Below, piece after piece: positions 16,189 to 23,958 of a stretch of 25,297 nt of DNA; position 1 is the stretch's first letter, and each line of letters starts with the position of its first letter. This stretch comes from DATKEH01 sp035546355 (GTDB lineage Bacteria; Acidobacteriota; Thermoanaerobaculia; Multivoradales; JAIOJS01). Under the pieces are notes generated by a model. The model was not told the origin of the DNA. It saw only the letters and a program-made list of their open reading frames with translations, and ran no database searches. Made by a program: the position numbers and the translations under genes. The stretch lies in assembly GCA_035546355.1 (NCBI GenBank), contig DATKEH010000055.1:1-25297 (forward strand), given 5' to 3'.

Positions 16189-17289
16189 ATGCCGTTCTTC
16201 GAGCAGATCGAGAGCATGGGGCACGAGCGCGTGGTGATCTGTTCCAACCCCGACGTCGGCCTCAAGGCGATCATCGCCGTCCATTCCACGACCCTCGGCC
16301 CCGGCCTGGGGGGCGTCAGGATGTGGAAGTACAAGTCGGACGAGGAGGCGCTGGTCGACGCGCTGCGCCTGGCGCGCGGCATGACCTACAAGGCGGCGGC
16401 GGCCGGCCTCAACCTCGGCGGCGGCAAGGCGGTCATCCTGGGCGACTCGAAGAAGGAGAAGAGCGAGGCGCTGTTCCGGGCCTTCGGTCGCTACGTCGAG
16501 TCCCTCGGCGGGCTCTACATCACCGCCGAGGACGTCGGCACCGACATGGAGGACATGGAGCTGATCCTCACCGAGACGCGCTGGGTCACGGGCGTCTCCC
16601 CGGCCCACGGCGGCAGCGGCGACCCCTCGCCGGTGACCGCCTATGGCACGCTGCAGGGGATCACGGCGGCGGTACGGTGGAAGTACGGCGAGCCCGAGCT
16701 GGCCGGCCGCTCGGTGGCGATCCAGGGGCTGGGTAGCGTCGGCCACCACCTCGCCGGCTACCTGGTGGAGCGCGGCGCCAAGGTGTTCGGCTGCGACATC
16801 GACCCCGACGCCCTCTCCCAGGCCGAGGAGATGGGCGTCGAGATCGTCCCACCGGACGACATCTACGGCGTGGACTGCGACATCTTCGCGCCCTGCGCTC
16901 TCGGCGCCGTGCTCAACGACCGCACCATCCCCCGGCTGCGCTGCGACATCGTGGCGGGCGCGGCCAACAACCAGCTCGAGCAGGAGCAGCGCGACGCCGA
17001 CCTCCTGACCGAGCGCGGCATCCTCTACGCGCCCGACTTCGTGATCAACGCCGGCGGGTTGATCAATGTCTACAACGAGCTGCTGGGCCACTACAACCAG
17101 GAGCGGGCGCTGCGCATGACCCGCACCATCTACCTCAACCTGACCCGCGTCTTCGACATCGCCGAGCACGACGGCATCACCACCGCCCTGGCGGCCGACC
17201 GGCTGGCCGAGGAGCGCCTCGCCACCGTACGCAAGCTCGGCACCAAGCACTGGGGGCGGCTGCTGCAGCCGGCCAACGGCAGGGGCTGA
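16189..17289 (+). CDS. Leucine dehydrogenase (Glu/Leu/Phe/Val dehydrogenase family)
   Basis: A 366-residue NAD-dependent enzyme that reversibly deaminates leucine and other branched-chain amino acids to 2-oxo acids, feeding catabolism and primers for iso-branched fatty acids. With the ATG at 16189 the catalytic residues fall at Lys68 (GMTYK), Lys80 (LGGGK) and Asp115 (TAEDVG), the same numbers as in Geobacillus leucine dehydrogenase. GLGSVG (180-185) is the dinucleotide-binding loop. GVSPAHGGSGDPSPVTAYG and FVINAGGLINVYNE are also typical. This agreement and the GGAGG at 16176 rule against the 28-residue extension from 16105. It is the only plus-strand gene among minus-strand genes here, ending 8 bp from the convergent cmk stop with no terminator visible. 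Confidence 0.93.
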   Translation: MPFFEQIESMGHERVVICSNPDVGLKAIIAVHSTTLGPGLGGVRMWKYKSDEEALVDALRLARGMTYKAAAAGLNLGGGKAVILGDSKKEKSEALFRAFGRYVESLGGLYITAEDVGTDMEDMELILTETRWVTGVSPAHGGSGDPSPVTAYGTLQGITAAVRWKYGEPELAGRSVAIQGLGSVGHHLAGYLVERGAKVFGCDIDPDALSQAEEMGVEIVPPDDIYGVDCDIFAPCALGAVLNDRTIPRLRCDIVAGAANNQLEQEQRDADLLTERGILYAPDFVINAGGLINVYNELLGHYNQERALRMTRTIYLNLTRVFDIAEHDGITTALAADRLAEERLATVRKLGTKHWGRLLQPANGRG

Positions 17290-17297
17290 GGCAGCCG

Positions 17298-17972
17298 CTA
17301 CGACCCAGGGTCGTCGATCAGCTCGACCAGCCGCTCGACGACCTCCTGCGGCGACAGCTCGGAGGTGTCGACCACCACCGATCCCGCGTCGCGGCGCAGC
17401 GGCGAGTCGGCCCGCTGGCTGTCGCGGGCGTCCCGCGCCGCCACCTCGCGGGCGACCTGCCGGCGGTCGGCGGGGCGCCCCTGGCGGCGTAGCTGCTCGA
17501 GACGGCGCTGCACCCGCACCTCGGGACGGGCGTCGAGGAAGAACTTCCAGGGGGTCTCGGGGAACACCACGCTGCCGATGTCGCGACCCTCGAGCACGGC
17601 GCCGTGGGCGCGGCCGAACTCCCGCTGCAGCCCTACCAGGCGGCGGCGCACCGGGCTGCAGGCGGCGAGCCGCGAGGCCAGCTCGCCGATCTCCTGGCTG
17701 CGGATGTGCGGCGCGACCGACACGCCGTCGAGCAGGATGGCGGCATGGCCGTCGGCGCCGAGCTCGAGCGCCAGGTCGGTGCCGGCGGCGAGCTCGTCCA
17801 CGGCGGTCTCGTCTTCGGCGTCCACCCCCCGCCGCGAGGCCGCCAACGCCACCGCCCGGTACATCGCGCCGGTGTCGAGATAGGGGAGCCCCAGCCGCTC
17901 GGCCAGCTTCCTGGTGACGGTGCTCTTGCCCACCCCGGCCGGCCCGTCGATGGCTACCACCGGCGGCGTCAA
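17298..17972 (-). CDS. cmk: Cytidylate kinase
   Basis: A 224-residue enzyme that phosphorylates CMP and dCMP to the diphosphates. Motifs: P-loop DGPAGVGKST (9-18), LPYLDTGAMYRAVAL, VLEGRDIGSVVFPETPWKFFLDA and RDARDSQRADSPL, all standard for Cmk. The reading frame is open far upstream, but that part is a shadow of rluB. The TTG at 17972 starts immediately before the first beta-strand and overlaps the rluB stop as TTGA (17969-17972), with GGGAGG just upstream. Cmk usually precedes rpsA; here leucine dehydrogenase and queG lie in between. Confidence 0.94.
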   Translation of the reverse strand: MTPPVVAIDGPAGVGKSTVTRKLAERLGLPYLDTGAMYRAVALAASRRGVDAEDETAVDELAAGTDLALELGADGHAAILLDGVSVAPHIRSQEIGELASRLAACSPVRRRLVGLQREFGRAHGAVLEGRDIGSVVFPETPWKFFLDARPEVRVQRRLEQLRRQGRPADRRQVAREVAARDARDSQRADSPLRRDAGSVVVDTSELSPQEVVERLVELIDDPGS

Positions 17973-18772
17973 CCGCCGCCTCCCGCCCGGCCGCCGCGCC
18001 CGCCCTTGCCACCCGGCTTCCGGCGCTTCCCGGCATCCCCGCCGCCGCGCTCCAGCAGCCGGACCTCCCGCTCGTCGAGCTCGCGCCAGGCGCCGAGCGG
18101 CATCTGCTTGTCGCGAAGCGGCCCGATGGCTACCCGCCGCAGCCTCTGCACCGGGTGCCCGACGCGGAAGAACATCTCGCGGATCTGCCGGTTGCGCCCC
18201 TCGCGCAGCGTCACCTCCCACCAGCTGTTGCCGGCGTCCCTGCCGCGCCCGGTCGTGCGCAGCAGCCGCACCTCCGCGGGAAGGGTGCGCTTGCCCTCGA
18301 TCCACATACCGCGACGCAGCCGGTCGACCTCGTCCTCCGCCGGTACTCCCTTGACCTTGACCTCGTAGGTCTTGGTCGATCCGTGGCGCGGGTGCGCCAC
18401 CTTCTGCGCCCATTCGCCGTCGGTGGTCAGCAGCAGCAGCCCTTCGCTGGCGAAGTCCAGCCGCCCCACCGGCACCAGCGCCTTGCGCATCCCGGGCGGC
18501 ACCAGGTCGAGCACCGTCGGGCGCCCTTCGGGGTCGGAGACCGAGCTCATGGTGCCGGTCGGCTTGTTGAGCAGGAGGTAGCGCTGCGGCACCGCCGGCG
18601 GCACCCGTTTGCCCTCGACCTTGATGGCATCGGTCGCCGGGTCCGCCTTGTCCCCCAGCTCGGCGACCCGGCCGTTGATCGTCACCAGGCCGGCGGCGAT
18701 CAGCTCCTCGGCCTTGCGCCGGGAGGCGATCCCGGCCCGCGACAGGATCTTCTGCAGCCGCTCCTCGCCCAT
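17969..18772 (-). CDS. rluB: 23S rRNA pseudouridine synthase, RluB/RsuA family
   Basis: A 267-residue enzyme that isomerises a specific uridine of 23S rRNA (U2605 for E. coli RluB). An N-terminal S4 RNA-binding domain (RLQKILSRAGIASRRKAEELIAAGLVTING, 5-34) is followed by the catalytic domain with GRLDFASEGLLLLT, where Asp106 is the catalytic Asp, and the EGRNRQIREMF motif. The last 25 residues are a Gly/Arg/Lys-rich tail, a common unstructured RNA-contacting feature. The assignment to RluB rather than RsuA or RluE rests on the scpB-rluB-cmk context. Its ATG shares one base with the scpB stop (TGATG). Confidence 0.93.
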   Translation of the reverse strand: MGEERLQKILSRAGIASRRKAEELIAAGLVTINGRVAELGDKADPATDAIKVEGKRVPPAVPQRYLLLNKPTGTMSSVSDPEGRPTVLDLVPPGMRKALVPVGRLDFASEGLLLLTTDGEWAQKVAHPRHGSTKTYEVKVKGVPAEDEVDRLRRGMWIEGKRTLPAEVRLLRTTGRGRDAGNSWWEVTLREGRNRQIREMFFRVGHPVQRLRRVAIGPLRDKQMPLGAWRELDEREVRLLERGGGDAGKRRKPGGKGGRGGRAGGGG

Positions 18773-19434
18773 CAGCGCGTCGCCTCCGCGTCGTCCCGCT
18801 CCTCGTCGCGCTCCGCCTCCCGCTCCTCGAGCGCGACGGTCAGGCGCGCGATCTCCTCCTCGCGGTCCGCCACCGCCCCCACGTCGCCTTCGCCGAACAG
18901 CGCCTCCTCGAGCTCCTCGAGCGGCGGCAGGTCGTCGAGGGAAGCGAGCCCGAAGTGCATCAGGAACTCGCGGGTGGTGCCGTAGAGGAAGGGCTTGCCC
19001 ACCACCCGCTTGCGGCCGGCGATGCGGATCAGCCGGCGCTCCAACAGCGTCTTGAGCACCGCCGCGGGCTGCACTCCCCGCAGCTCCTGGATCTCGGGGG
19101 CGGTCAGCGGTTGGCGGTAGGCGATGATGGCCAGCGTCTCGAGCGCTGCCATCGACAACCGGGTCCTGCCGCTCACCTCGAAGAATCGCTTGAGATAGCC
19201 GTGCAGCTCCGGTCGGGTGACCAGTCGCAGGCCGCCGGCCACCTCCTCGACCACCACTCCGCGACCCTCGCCGGCGCCGCGGTAACGACGGACGACCGCC
19301 TCGAGGGCGGCGGCCGCGGCTTCGCGCTCCTCCTCGTCGAACACCTCGAGCAGCCGCGCCGGCGGCAGCGGCTCGCCGGCGACGAACAGGATCGCCTCCA
19401 GCGCGGCCTCCATCTCCTGGCGATCGGTGCTCAT
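18772..19434 (-). CDS. scpB: Segregation and condensation protein B
   Basis: A 220-residue ScpB, the winged-helix (kite) partner that dimerises and binds ScpA in the SMC-ScpAB condensin complex. Seen: EAALEAILFVAGEPLPPARL at the N-terminus, RPELHGYLKRFF, then LSMAALETLAIIAYRQPLTAPEIQELRGV and LIRIAGRKRVVGKPFLYGTT, the family hallmark. The C-terminus is charged, rich in Glu, Asp and Arg. The ATG at 19434 overlaps the scpA stop as ATGA; the open frame further upstream is an antisense-type shadow of scpA. The smc gene is not in this window. Confidence 0.96.
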   Translation of the reverse strand: MSTDRQEMEAALEAILFVAGEPLPPARLLEVFDEEEREAAAAALEAVVRRYRGAGEGRGVVVEEVAGGLRLVTRPELHGYLKRFFEVSGRTRLSMAALETLAIIAYRQPLTAPEIQELRGVQPAAVLKTLLERRLIRIAGRKRVVGKPFLYGTTREFLMHFGLASLDDLPPLEELEEALFGEGDVGAVADREEEIARLTVALEEREAERDEERDDAEATR

Positions 19435-20243
19435 CCGCGGATGCCCTCGAGGTCCGCCTGCTGCAGGTCGCGGGTGGTGCGGTAGAGCAGCAGCCTGCCG
19501 TTGGCGGACTGGTGGAGGCGCACCAGGGTGAGCCTGGCCATCTCCAGCACCGCCAGGAACGCCGCCACCGCTTCGGCGCGGCAGCTGCGGTCCCGCAGGT
19601 CCTCCACCAGGTCCAGGGGGCGACCGCCCTCGAGCCGGCGCACCAGCCGCAGCAGCTGCTCTCGCACCGAGAACCCCTCGCCGCGCAGTTGCAGGGGGTC
19701 GGGGTGCTCGCGATCGTAGCGGTCGAGTACCCGCTGCAGGGCGCCGAGCAGGTCGAACAGCGAGACCTCCCCGAGGTCGAGCCCCTCGTCGCTCCCCTCG
19801 TTCCCCCCCTGCGCCGCGATGCGGGCGAGCTCGTCGGAGCGCCGCGTCCACACCCCCTGGCGCACGCCGTGCACCTCGGCCAGCGACTGCGCCGCCTCCT
19901 TGAGCCGCCGGTACTCGAGCAGGCGCTGCACCAGCTCCTCGCGGGGGTCCTCCAGCGGCCGCCCCTCCGCGTCGACCGCTCGCGGCAGCAGCATCCGCGA
20001 CTTGAGCTGGATCAGCAGCGACGCCTCGTAGACGTACTCGCCGGCGACGTCGAGGTCGAGCTCCTCCATCAGCGCCAGGTACTCGTGGAACTGATCGCAG
20101 ATGGTGGCTACCGGGATGTCGGCGATCTCCACCTCGTTGAGCTTGACCAGGTGGAGCAGCAGGTCGAGCGGACCCTCGAAGATCGGCAGGCACACCCGCC
20201 AGGACTCCGGCAGCGCGCCCTTGCTGGGTATCGGGGTCTTCAT
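19431..20243 (-). CDS. scpA: Segregation and condensation protein A
   Basis: A 270-residue ScpA, the kleisin that bridges the SMC heads in bacterial condensin. The N-terminus has the signature FEGPLDLLLHLVKLNEVEIADIPVATICDQFHEYL, then AGEYVYEASLLIQLKSRMLLP. The C-terminal winged helix reads AVAAFLAVLEMARLTLVRLHQS. The ATG at 20243 has GGGGAG 3 nt upstream. The gene follows trpS by 19 bp and overlaps scpB. The trpS-scpA-scpB order is found in several phyla, which supports a single transcript. Confidence 0.95.
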   Translation of the reverse strand: MKTPIPSKGALPESWRVCLPIFEGPLDLLLHLVKLNEVEIADIPVATICDQFHEYLALMEELDLDVAGEYVYEASLLIQLKSRMLLPRAVDAEGRPLEDPREELVQRLLEYRRLKEAAQSLAEVHGVRQGVWTRRSDELARIAAQGGNEGSDEGLDLGEVSLFDLLGALQRVLDRYDREHPDPLQLRGEGFSVREQLLRLVRRLEGGRPLDLVEDLRDRSCRAEAVAAFLAVLEMARLTLVRLHQSANGRLLLYRTTRDLQQADLEGIRG

Positions 20244-20262
20244 CGGCTCCCCCGCCGCGGCC

Positions 20263-21309
20263 TCAGCTCGGCGGTCGCGCGGCCGCCAGGCCCGCCACCA
20301 CCTCGCTGGCAGCGTACTCCAGTCCCACCGCTTGGCGCACCCGCTGCATGGTCTCCCGCGCCCGCTCGCGCGCCTGGCGCGAGCCCTCCACCAGGATGTC
20401 GAGCAGGGTGTCCGGGGAGGCGAGCAGCTCCTCCCGGCGGCGCCGGAAGGGTTCGAGGTACGCGATCAGGACCTCGGCCAGCAGGCGCTTGTCCTCGACG
20501 CAGCCGAGGATCGCGCCGCGGCACTCCCGCGCCACCCGCTCCTGCAGCTCGGGGTCGGAGACCAGCTCGTGGAAGCGAAAGAGGTTGCACACCTCGGGCC
20601 GCCCGGGATCGGACTTCCGCAGCCGCTGCGGGTCGGTGAACATCTGCATGCACTTGGCGCGGATCTCGTCGGGCGAGTCGGTGAGGTAGATGGCGTTGCC
20701 GTAGGACTTGGACATCTTGCGGCCGTCGATCCCCGGCACCTTCGAGGCCCTGGTCAGCAGCGGCTGCGGCTCGGGGAAGACGTCGCCGTAGAGCGAGTTG
20801 AAGCGCCGCGTGATCTCGCGCGAGATCTCCAGGTGCGCCACCTGATCCTCCCCCACCGGCACGTAGTTCGCCCGGTACATGATGATGTCGCCGGTCTGCA
20901 GCACCGGATAGCCGAGGAAGCCGTAGGTCGCCAGGTCCTTGTTCTCGATCTGCCTGATCTGGTCCTTGTAGGTCGGCACCCGCTCCAACCAGCCGAGCGG
21001 AGTGATCATCGACAGCAGCAGGTGCAGCTCGGCGTGCTCGGGCACCATCGACTGCACGAAGATCACCGAGCGCTCGGGGTCGAGACCGGCGGCGATGCCG
21101 TCGACCACCGCTTCGAGGGTATTGACCGCGACCTTCGACGGGTCGGCGTAGTCGGTGGTCAGGGCGTGCCAGTCGGCGGCGAAGTAGTAGCAGGAGTACC
21201 GGTCCTGCAGCTCGACCCAGTTCTTGATGGCGCCGAAGTAGTTGCCGAGGTGGGGCCTGCCGGTGGAGCGCATCCCCGAGAGGACGATCTGCTTTTCGGG
21301 CTCGGCCAC
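20263..21309 (-). CDS. trpS: Tryptophanyl-tRNA synthetase
   Basis: A 348-residue class I synthetase that charges tRNA-Trp. The HIGH-type motif is HLGN (20-23, in TGRPHLGNYFGA) and KMSKS lies at 198-202 (GIDGRKMSKSYGN). YFAADWHALTT, FVQSMVPEHAELHLLLSMITPLGWLERVPTYKDQ and LGYPVLQTGDIIMYRANYVPVGEDQVAHLE form the usual Trp-binding region. I start at the GTG at 21309, with AGGAGG (21314-21319) 4 nt upstream; the frame is open to 21624 but without homology. A promoter candidate lies at 21368-21396. Confidence 0.95.
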   Translation of the reverse strand: MAEPEKQIVLSGMRSTGRPHLGNYFGAIKNWVELQDRYSCYYFAADWHALTTDYADPSKVAVNTLEAVVDGIAAGLDPERSVIFVQSMVPEHAELHLLLSMITPLGWLERVPTYKDQIRQIENKDLATYGFLGYPVLQTGDIIMYRANYVPVGEDQVAHLEISREITRRFNSLYGDVFPEPQPLLTRASKVPGIDGRKMSKSYGNAIYLTDSPDEIRAKCMQMFTDPQRLRKSDPGRPEVCNLFRFHELVSDPELQERVARECRGAILGCVEDKRLLAEVLIAYLEPFRRRREELLASPDTLLDILVEGSRQARERARETMQRVRQAVGLEYAASEVVAGLAAARPPS

Positions 21310-21313
21310 GACA

Positions 21314-21319
21314 CCTCCT
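21314..21319 (-). promoter_or_regulatory. Ribosome binding site deciding the trpS start
   Basis: AGGAGG on the minus strand, 4 nt before the GTG at 21309. It supports that start against upstream in-frame codons. Confidence 0.65.
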
Positions 21320-21367
21320 GCGGTCGCTGGGCGGGGGTTGGCGGCGGCGCTGCGCCGCGAGTCGGCA

Positions 21368-21396
21368 AGTATACCTAGGAGCCGGGCAGCTGTCCG
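21368..21396 (-). promoter_or_regulatory. Sigma-70-type promoter candidate for trpS-scpAB-rluB-cmk
   Basis: On the minus strand CGGACA (21396-21391) is 17 bp from TATACT (21373-21368). The predicted start near 21361 gives a leader of about 50 nt. The -35 box matches TTGACA at four of six positions; the -10 box is the same as at rpsA. It lies over the 3' end of the preceding membrane gene. Confidence 0.6.
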
Positions 21397-21854
21397 TCGA
21401 GATCGCGGAACAGCGCCTCGCTGCGCGCCACGTGCACCCGCAGCCGCAACAGCGCCGCCACCTCCACCGCCGCAGTGAGCAGGAACAGCCCGTGATGCAC
21501 CCACGGCTCCCAGCGGGCCGTGTAGGTGGGCAGCCCGGAAGCGAAGAGGGCGGCTACCGGTAGCGCGGCGGCGGCGGCCCAGAGGACGCCGCGGCGGCGC
21601 AGCGAGCGGTGCCGCCGGCTCCACTCCCTCGGCAGCTGGTGGTGGCGCACGGCGTGGTCGACGACGCGGCCGACGCCAGGGAAATAGAGCAGCAGGCAGA
21701 GGTGCACGAAGAGCAGGACGCTCCCCGCCCCCAGCGCCAGCGCCAGGTGCAGGAGGAAGGCCTGCCCGTCCCCCTCGAGAGCGTAACCCGATGCCCCCGC
21801 CGCCAGCAGCAGTAGCACGCCCAGCCAGCCGAGGACCACCAAGAGACGGATCAC
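21375..21854 (-). CDS. Four-helix membrane protein of unknown function
   Basis: A 159-residue protein with four likely transmembrane helices, at about 3-24 (LLVVLGWLGVLLLLAAGASG), 33-57, 90-106 and 120-140. A basic, His-rich loop (VVDHAVRHHQLPREWSRRHRSLRRR) lies between helices 2 and 3. The C-terminus is soluble and ends RSEALFRDLDGQLPGS. I do not recognise the family. Several His residues in or next to helices (VHLCLLLYFPG, WVHHGLF) could bind haem or metal, but this is only a suggestion. I start at the GTG at 21854, after a possible -10 box and clear of recG; an ATG at 21935 would overlap recG and add unconserved sequence. Confidence 0.65.
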   Translation of the reverse strand: MIRLLVVLGWLGVLLLLAAGASGYALEGDGQAFLLHLALALGAGSVLLFVHLCLLLYFPGVGRVVDHAVRHHQLPREWSRRHRSLRRRGVLWAAAAALPVAALFASGLPTYTARWEPWVHHGLFLLTAAVEVAALLRLRVHVARSEALFRDLDGQLPGS

Positions 21855-21863
21855 GGAGCGGGG

Positions 21864-21869
21864 AGTGTA
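21864..21869 (-). promoter_or_regulatory. Possible -10 box (TACACT) for the four-helix membrane protein
   Basis: TACACT on the minus strand ends 9 nt before the GTG at 21854, between recG and this gene. It would give a leader of two or three bases. Weak support, listed because the spacing resembles other starts in this window. Confidence 0.3.
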
Positions 21870-21888
21870 GTAGAGCCCATGTCGCGCT

Positions 21889-23958
21889 TCAAAGGGGAGG
21901 GGACCGACTCCCGGCGCCCTTCCAGGCGATCTCACGGGCGTCGCCGCGGGCGCGCTCCAGCCACTCGCCGTCGCGCGGCAGCTGGGCGAAGCGGAAGGGG
22001 AGCTCGCCGGCCTGCCGCTCCCCCAGCAGGTCGCCGGGACCGCGCAGCGCCAGATCCGCCTCGGCGAGGGCGAAACCGTCCTGCTCGCCGGCGAAGACGG
22101 CCAGCCGGCGACGCCCCAGCGGGGTCAGCGGGCCGTGCAGGGCGGCGCACCACGCCGGGCGCTCCCCCCGCCCTACCCGGCCCCGCAGCTGGTGCAGCTG
22201 CCCCAGGCCGAAGCGCTCGGCGCTCTCGACGATCATCGCGCTCGCCTCGGGGACGTCGACGCCGACCTCGATGACGGTGGTCGCCAGCAGCAGCCGCACC
22301 TCGCCGCGGCGGAACGACTCCATCACCGCCTCCCGCGTGGCGGCATCCATGCGGCCGTGGAGCTCGGCGCTCGGCACCTCGGCGAAGCTCTGGCGGATCG
22401 CCCGCCCCACCCCCGCGAGGCTGGCTCCCCCCCTCTCCTCCCCCTCCGCGATGGCCGGAAACACCACGTAGCCGCGGCCGCCGGCTGCCAGCTCCTGGCG
22501 CAGCCGTCGGTAGGCCTCGCGCCGCCGCGCCGACGGCAGCACCAGGGTCTCCACCGGGTGGCGCCCCGGCGGCAGCTCGTCGAGAACTGCCAGGTCGAGG
22601 TCGCCGTAGGCGGTGAGGGCCAGCGACCGTGGGATCGGTGTGGCGCTCATCACCAGCACGTCGGGGTCGGGGCCCTTGCCGGTCATCAGCTCCCGCTGCC
22701 GCACCCCGAAGCGGTGCTGCTCGTCGATCACCACCAGGGCCAGACGGTGGAAGTCCTGCCCCTGCTGGAAGAGGGCGTGGGTGCCGACGGCCAGCACCGC
22801 CGCCCCCCGCGCCACCGCCCGGCGGGCCTCGGCGCCGCTGCCGGCGGTCAGCAGCTCGACGCGGTGGAAGCGCCCGAGCAGCCGCCCCAGCGTGGCCGCG
22901 TGCTGTTCGGCGAGGATCTCGGTAGGCGCCAGCAGCGCCCCCTGCAACCCGCTCTCGGCGGCGAGCAGCAGCAGCAGCGCGGCGACCAGCGTCTTGCCGC
23001 TCCCCACGTCCCCCTGCAGCAGACGGCGCATCGGCCAGCGGCGCTCGAGGTCGGCCACCAACTCGCGCACCACCCGCTTCTGGGCGCCGGTGAGGCGGAA
23101 GGGCAGCACCTCGCGGGCCCGCCGCCGCACTGCGTCGTCGAGGCGGTAGCGGTGGGGTTTGCGTCGGTCCCGCTGCGCGCGGGCGCGCTGCGCGAGCTCG
23201 AGCTGATGGGCGAGCAGCTCGCCGTACACCAGCCGGCCGTGGGCCGGGTCGCTCCACGAGCGCAGGGCCGCGAGCTCCGTGTCGGCTGGCGGCTGGTGGA
23301 GACTGCGCAGCGCCTCGCCGAGCGGCGGCAGCCGGTGCCGGAGCCGCAGCTCCTCCGCCAGCGGCTCGTCCAGGGCGTCGGCCGCGCCGGCGGCGAGGGC
23401 CGCCGCCAGCCAGCCGCGCAGCAGGCTGCTACCACAGCCTCCGATCGGGGGGTAGACCGGCAGCAGACCACCGGCCCCACCCTCGGCGGCGACCGCCTCC
23501 CATTGCGGGTGCTCGAGGCGCAGCGCGCCGCCGCGGCGGACCGCGCGGCCGCGCAGCAGCAGCTCGCCGCCGCCGGCCAACCGCTCGGCCAGCCACGGCT
23601 GGTGGAACCAGCTCACCGGCAGAGCCCCGCTGGCGTCGCGCACCACCGCTTCGACGACGCAGCGGCCGCGACCGGGCAGGCGCCGCAGCCGCAATCGCTC
23701 GAGCCGCCCGCGCACCAGCCACGGGCCACCCGCCGTCACCGCCGACAGCGGCACCGTGCGGCGGCGGTCCTGCCAGTCCCGGGGCAGGTGCCAGAGCAGC
23801 TCCCCGACCCGCTCGATGCCCGCCGCCGCCAGGGTCGCCGCCCGTCGTGGACCGACCCCGGGGAGCGCGGTGACGGCCGTCCCGGGGCCGACCGCGGCCG
23901 CCCTCGTGCCGGACGGCTCCGGTGCCTCTCCTCGTTGAGCGGCCGGTGGCCGCGTCAC
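21889..23958 (-). CDS. recG: ATP-dependent DNA helicase RecG
   Basis: A 689-residue superfamily 2 helicase that reverses stalled replication forks and processes branched recombination intermediates. The N-terminus contains a helix-hairpin-helix-like LPGVGPRRAATLAAAGI (32-48) and the OB-fold wedge domain (about 75-150). Helicase motifs: Walker A GDVGSGKT (316-323), DEQH (412-415, in the place of DEAD), SATPIPRS (438-445), ATTVIEVGVDVPEA and QLRGRVGRG (590-598). The C-terminal GDLLGERQAGELPFRFAQL block is RecG-specific. The GTG start overlaps the stop of the cNMP-FHA gene as GTGA (23955-23958). Confidence 0.96.
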   Translation of the reverse strand: MTRPPAAQRGEAPEPSGTRAAAVGPGTAVTALPGVGPRRAATLAAAGIERVGELLWHLPRDWQDRRRTVPLSAVTAGGPWLVRGRLERLRLRRLPGRGRCVVEAVVRDASGALPVSWFHQPWLAERLAGGGELLLRGRAVRRGGALRLEHPQWEAVAAEGGAGGLLPVYPPIGGCGSSLLRGWLAAALAAGAADALDEPLAEELRLRHRLPPLGEALRSLHQPPADTELAALRSWSDPAHGRLVYGELLAHQLELAQRARAQRDRRKPHRYRLDDAVRRRAREVLPFRLTGAQKRVVRELVADLERRWPMRRLLQGDVGSGKTLVAALLLLLAAESGLQGALLAPTEILAEQHAATLGRLLGRFHRVELLTAGSGAEARRAVARGAAVLAVGTHALFQQGQDFHRLALVVIDEQHRFGVRQRELMTGKGPDPDVLVMSATPIPRSLALTAYGDLDLAVLDELPPGRHPVETLVLPSARRREAYRRLRQELAAGGRGYVVFPAIAEGEERGGASLAGVGRAIRQSFAEVPSAELHGRMDAATREAVMESFRRGEVRLLLATTVIEVGVDVPEASAMIVESAERFGLGQLHQLRGRVGRGERPAWCAALHGPLTPLGRRRLAVFAGEQDGFALAEADLALRGPGDLLGERQAGELPFRFAQLPRDGEWLERARGDAREIAWKGAGSRSPPL

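Noticed and set aside
14572..18036. An 1154-codon minus-strand open frame spanning rpsA, queG, leucine dehydrogenase and cmk
   Set aside because: It crosses four well-supported genes in other frames and has no motif; long stop-free frames are expected at this GC content.
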